From Chrysomallon squamiferum (lineage: Eukaryota; Mollusca; Gastropoda; Neomphalida; Peltospiridae), in contig CM022673.1 of NCBI GenBank assembly GCA_012295275.1, forward strand, positions 18,839,810 through 18,903,809: a DNA stretch of 64,000 bases, given 5' to 3'. Below the pieces are notes generated by a model, which did no database searches, was not told the origin of the DNA, and saw only the letters and a list, made by a program, of their open reading frames with translations. Every line of letters starts with the position of its first letter. Position 1 is the stretch's first letter. The position numbers and the translations under genes were made by a program. This document shows, piece by piece, positions 61,109 through 64,000 of the stretch.

Positions 61109-64000
61109 TTTAAATCAGTTTTAAGACATTTTTATGATGTGGGGACAGAACAACAAGAATAAAAGTATTTATGTAAGAGATTTAATTTCTTCATTTCATT
61201 GAATTATTATATGCGTCAGCATATTCAGTCACTGACAGGTTTGTACATTCATTTGTGTGCACTGTTTTAAGAACTGAAGCCAAAATTACACCTGCTTATG
61301 ACATCCTTTAAATAGATATTAATTATTTAAAAACATACTTTTTTTTTTTTTTATTCTGTCGATAATGAATTTTAACGCTGCATTTTTATTTAATCTTCTC
61401 CTTTGTAATTTTGTACTATATATATGGAATTTTATATTAATAATCAAAATATTTAATAAAATTATTTTAAAAAACAACAAAAAAAAACCCGATGGTTTTA
61501 TCTAACAGAAACAGTTCTTTCTGTAATGTTCGCTTTTCTCCCTTTTTCCAAAGAATGTTACCTTTAGGCACTCGTAAAACAAGTATTTAACTGATTCAGG
61601 CCATATTTTAGACACTGAATATATTAAATGCTCCACTCACACAAGTACAAGTAATTTAAAAAACTGTTTTCTAGATGACATAGTCATAAACGGAATAGTG
61701 TTGTTTGTTTGAAGTTTTCTACTGTAAATAAAATATACTTAATATACATTAAAATGTTATCCAGATTTCAAAGCCAAACTTTTACGTATTCTGGAATTTT
61801 ATTACCGATTTTTTTTTTTTTTTTTTCACATTACTTCTTTCGTGGCTTTCTTTTGGTTTTATTATTTTCCCTCAGATTTATTCTGTTTCTTGACATACAA
61901 ATTTTAAATATATCATTATTATATGTATATGTACCTTTTACTGAAATTCGATTAGGTCTGCAGTAGAAAAGAAAAAGCGAGAATGAACTGCCTGCTGTAG
62001 GTTGCAACTTGAATCATAAAACAGAAATGTTTAATTCTTTCAGAATGCCTGAGCAACCACAACACCTATTCTATTTAAATACTGTAATAACCGTATTAAG
62101 AAAGTGAAAAGGAAGAAAAGAAAGATAGCATTTAAATATCTGTAACTATAAAAAAAATTAACACCATTTTAAAGTATTTTGTTATGTTTTTCTATTAAAT
62201 ATAAATTGATAATTAAAGTTTCGACTGTATTTGTACAAATGTAAAGTATATAAAGAATGCAGTGGGGGATTAAATAAGTGAAAATGCATTATACTTAGGG
62301 AACAGTTTCCAAATATATATTTTTAATATTATATATTAATAAAAAAGTTTTTAAAAATAAATGGTTTCGTTATATATCAGTTCGCTTTTTAATTCTATTA
62401 TTTATTTATATATTTGTTTACTTACTTTTGTTTGTTTACTGTTGATAATATTATGAGATTCTGATGTTACATATGGAAACAAAGACAAATGCTCTTTGAA
62501 TGTCGTTTACTCTCCATTTGTTTTTTTACACAAAGTTTAATTCACCTACTACTAAATTCCTTCCTAATAAAATTAGTTATACAAAGGTATATATTTTTGT
62601 TGACAAACTTCATATGTGAACCAAGTGTATTAATATACAATTATTTCTATATTACATATTGATGAACGTATCATTTCAATCTAGTGCAGTGTAAGGGCAT
62701 GCCTATTAAATCTGCTACTAATATTAAATTAACATTTTAATAACTAATTCGAATTTCTCTTTCCACCTTTATTACTTATTTTAATTTTCCAGTAATAATT
62801 AACTGCTGCACATTAGTAAAATACCTACATTATATCTAAGATGTCGTGTACCCGCTATACTATGAAATATAAATCAAGTTATAAATACAGCAGATCATTA
62901 TTTACTACCGGATGTTTCTCGGAATTTATTTAGAAATATTAACCTGCCTGTCAGGAAATTAACCTAGATTTTTATTTATCTTTATACTAATTTTGTTCTG
63001 TCTTATCTTTTTCCTTTATTTAAAAAAAAAAAATGTATTTGTTTATTCGTTTTTATATATCGCAGTATGGACGGATGTAAGTCGCGAAAGTCATAAGTAG
63101 AGAACTATCAATGAAATACATTCGGTAATATTAATGTGGTGTTGTGCTTTCGTGGCGTAAGAAATGTTTTTAAATATTATATCGAGGCTGTTGCTGTTTG
63201 GGGGGTTTTTTTTGGTTTTTTTTTACTCTTTATATATATTTCGTCATATGAATTTTGATATTCCTAATTTCTACAGGGTGTCCACAAAGTCTGGATACAT
63301 AAGTAAAATAAATAGGTTGTCTATTAGGGTGTCTAAGGTTGAATTCTTCTGCAACTTTGCGATAAGACCATCCTTCTCGTCCACTTAAGAGTACCAACTC
63401 GATCTTTCTTCTTTAGACAGAGCCATCATTCGATCTGGGTAAGAAAAATAACATAAATAAATAACATAGTAAAATTCCCCATGTACCCAGACTTTGTGGA
63501 CACCCTGTATAATAATCATTTTGATAATTCACTTTTCGGCAGATGTGTGGCCGAACAATTGCACCAATGAAGTTAATGCATCGCATCAAACACATGAAAG
63601 CGAATTTTGAAGAAAAAGGTCGAATTCAGCTTTCAGAATTTCTGGACCTTGTACTATGGTGAGTGATGAAATATGTCTGTAATAACGATATTTGTATAAT
63701 TTATGTTAGAGTGATGGTGTAGCAAATGTACAACGTGATATTCCTGTCCCTTAATATATTCTTATTAAATTAATGAGACACTATTGCTCACACTCAGCGG
63801 CTCAAAAGAAAGCTTTACCTAAATATTTATGAATAAGTGTTTCAAAAAATTATATTTTGTATAAAAATTGTAAATAAAATAACAAGTTAGGAATTTATAA
63901 TAAAATATTATTTTGGTTATAAATATTTTTAATATTAGGTGCGATGTTTATCAAAGTTTCAATCCTAAAGACATGGAATATGCACAGGGAAAAGAAGATG
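56805..64000 (+). CDS. Gene 2: unrecognised EF-hand-like protein, 5' part, continues past window
   Basis: At least seven exons join in phase into about 189 residues, starting at ATG 56805, which has an in-frame TAA just upstream (56787-56789). The protein is soluble, with no signal peptide or membrane segment. Residues about 70-170 (WNMAVIRKCLYLLDH, FEDLHDIRMAYQVYEAIDMK, LRTLRMCGRTIAPMKLMHRI, EKGRIQLSEFLDLVLW) follow the helix-loop-helix rhythm of a calmodulin-like EF-hand pair. The loops lack the Asp residues at positions 1, 3 and 5, so calcium binding is unlikely. I do not recognise the family; function unknown. The last exon runs off the window end. Confidence 0.85.
56867..57698 (+). other. 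Gene 2 intron 1 (832 bp)
   Basis: Contains T19 at about 57001-57019 and (CT)n of about 20 units at 57612-57652, close to the microexon acceptor. CpG is retained through much of it. Confidence 0.8.
57612..57652. repeat. (CT)n microsatellite before the microexon
   Basis: About 20 CT units ending 46 bp upstream of the 22-nt exon. Pyrimidine tracts of this kind bind PTB-type splicing factors in animals, so a role in microexon splicing is conceivable. Confidence 0.9.
57699..57720 (+). CDS. Gene 2 exon 2, 22-nt microexon
   Basis: Acceptor tatattgcag|ATG and donor TTGGG|gtgagt define 22 nt, phase 2 to 0, coding GCLARALG with the flanking codon. Skipping it would shift the frame. The reading ..TWDELGCLARALGFRVDLF is continuous and helical, which supports inclusion. 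Confidence 0.7.
57721..59340 (+). other. Gene 2 intron 2 (about 1.6 kb)
   Basis: No exon seen. CpG is noticeably more frequent than in liprin introns up to about 58.7 kb. A short TTA/TTG-type tract lies near 59187-59222. Confidence 0.75.
59341..59412 (+). CDS. Gene 2 exon 3
   Basis: Acceptor tgtatttcag|TTC and donor CAG|gtaaaa give 24 codons, phase 0-0: FRVDLFKSHLTNEIIVEDDG then MSIQ. Confidence 0.85.
59413..59826 (+). other. Gene 2 intron 3 (414 bp)
   Basis: AT-rich; nothing else seen. Confidence 0.8.
59827..59957 (+). CDS. Gene 2 exon 4
   Basis: Acceptor taatttcag|GAG and donor CTCAC|gtatgt give 131 nt, phase 0 to 2: EVLKMMDYKLLYPPLHQTVN, then MHTAEWNMAVIRKCLYLLDH and RALT. GC-rich codons (accgcgg, caccgcgct) mark it as coding. 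Confidence 0.9.
59958..60588 (+). other. Gene 2 intron 4 (631 bp)
   Basis: AT-rich with a short (TA)n near 60320-60331 and a T run near 60417-60432. No exon seen. Confidence 0.8.
60589..60691 (+). CDS. Gene 2 exon 5
   Basis: Acceptor gtattgcag|ATT and donor AGG|gttagc give 103 nt, phase 2 to 0: FEDLHDIRMAYQVYEAIDMK then GMVEEQHTLLRTLR. This is the first EF-hand-like unit. Its loop (IDMKGMVEEQ) lacks the usual Asp/Asn ligands. Confidence 0.88.
63274..63507. mobile_element. Tc1/mariner-type element, 234 bp, internally deleted
   Basis: Left end CAGGGTGTCCACAAAGTCTG and right end CAGACTTTGTGGACACCCTG are perfect inverted repeats for 20 bp, and similarity continues about 8 bp inward. TA flanks both ends (63272-63273 and 63508-63509), the IS630-Tc1-mariner target duplication. 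The interior retains only the start of a transposase on the minus strand. It lies in intron 5 of gene 2 and its right end is about 35 bp from the exon 6 acceptor. Confidence 0.9.
63305..63426 (-). pseudogene. N-terminal remnant of mariner-type transposase (helix-turn-helix)
   Basis: From the minus-strand ATG at 63426, MALSKEE reads up to a single-base frameshift, after which IELVLLSGREGWSYRKVAEE then FNLRHPNRQPI follows. This resembles the N-terminal DNA-binding helix-turn-helix domain of mariner-like transposases common in arthropods (annotated as DUF4817-type, from memory). The catalytic DDE part is entirely missing, so the copy is dead. Confidence 0.75.
63543..63658 (+). CDS. Gene 2 exon 6
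   Basis: Acceptor cttttcggcag|ATG and donor CTATG|gtgagt give 116 nt, phase 0 to 2: MCGRTIAPMKLMHRIKHMKA, then NFEEKGRIQLSEFLDLVL. This is the second EF-hand-like unit, comparable in layout to calmodulin GTIDFEEFLTLM but without the first loop aspartates. Confidence 0.88.
63939..64000 (+). CDS. Gene 2 exon 7, cut by the window end
   Basis: Acceptor taatattag|GTG opens WCDVYQSFNPKDMEYAQGKE and continues to the last base. Phase matches exon 6. Confidence 0.82.

Larger units (their letters stand above)
60692..63542 (+). other. Gene 2 intron 5 (about 2.85 kb)
   Basis: Contains (CA)n at about 60914-60927, (TA)n at about 61078-61103, T-runs near 61339 and 61808, and the mariner-type element at 63274-63507 close to its 3' end. 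No additional exon recognised. Confidence 0.75.

Noticed and set aside
63413-63595. Minus-strand 60-codon frame spanning mariner element end and exon 6
   Set aside because: Crosses the transposon border and an exon of gene 2; no independent support.

Overview
This is a eukaryotic, animal nuclear window. It is very AT-rich, with long introns, GT..AG splice sites, dense microsatellites and many A or T runs above 20 bases. Two spliced plus-strand genes account for essentially all the coding sequence I can support. The protein similarity and the types of transposable element fit a protostome invertebrate, for example a mollusc or chelicerate, but I cannot fix the species or phylum.

Gene 1 (13034-50290) is liprin-alpha (PPFIA / SYD-2 family), the presynaptic active-zone scaffold. 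I place 24 coding exons, all joining in frame, giving about 1107 residues: N-terminal coiled coils, an acidic linker, a Ser/Pro-rich middle with a conserved basic patch, three SAM domains and a basic tail. The usual first exon or exons, roughly 90-100 residues, are not visible and probably lie upstream of the window. A candidate alternative first exon at 11063-11170 splices in phase onto the first recognised exon. A candidate alternative terminal exon lies at 48122-48166.

The 50.4-56.5 kb stretch is the intergenic spacer. CTCF-like motifs lie near both ends (50430 and 56616). A CpG-retaining, promoter-like segment starts near 56.5 kb.

Gene 2 (56805 to beyond 64000) is the 5' part of an unrecognised small protein. 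At least 7 coding exons, one of only 22 nt, encode about 189 residues that resemble a calmodulin-like EF-hand pair with degenerate loops.

Three DNA transposons were found by their inverted termini. One is a 1.67-kb element (6053-7722) with long inverted arms and a broken minus-strand transposase-like gene. One is a 228-bp hAT-type MITE (44309-44536). One is a 234-bp Tc1/mariner-type element (63274-63507) that keeps a frameshifted N-terminal transposase helix-turn-helix and ends about 35 bp from a gene 2 splice acceptor. A tRNA-derived SINE-like relic is possible near 8.1 kb. No rRNA, intact tRNA or CRISPR sequence was seen, and nothing suggests a wholly new multi-gene system. The best leads are the alternative liprin ends, the uncharacterised gene 2, and the transposon beside its splice site.
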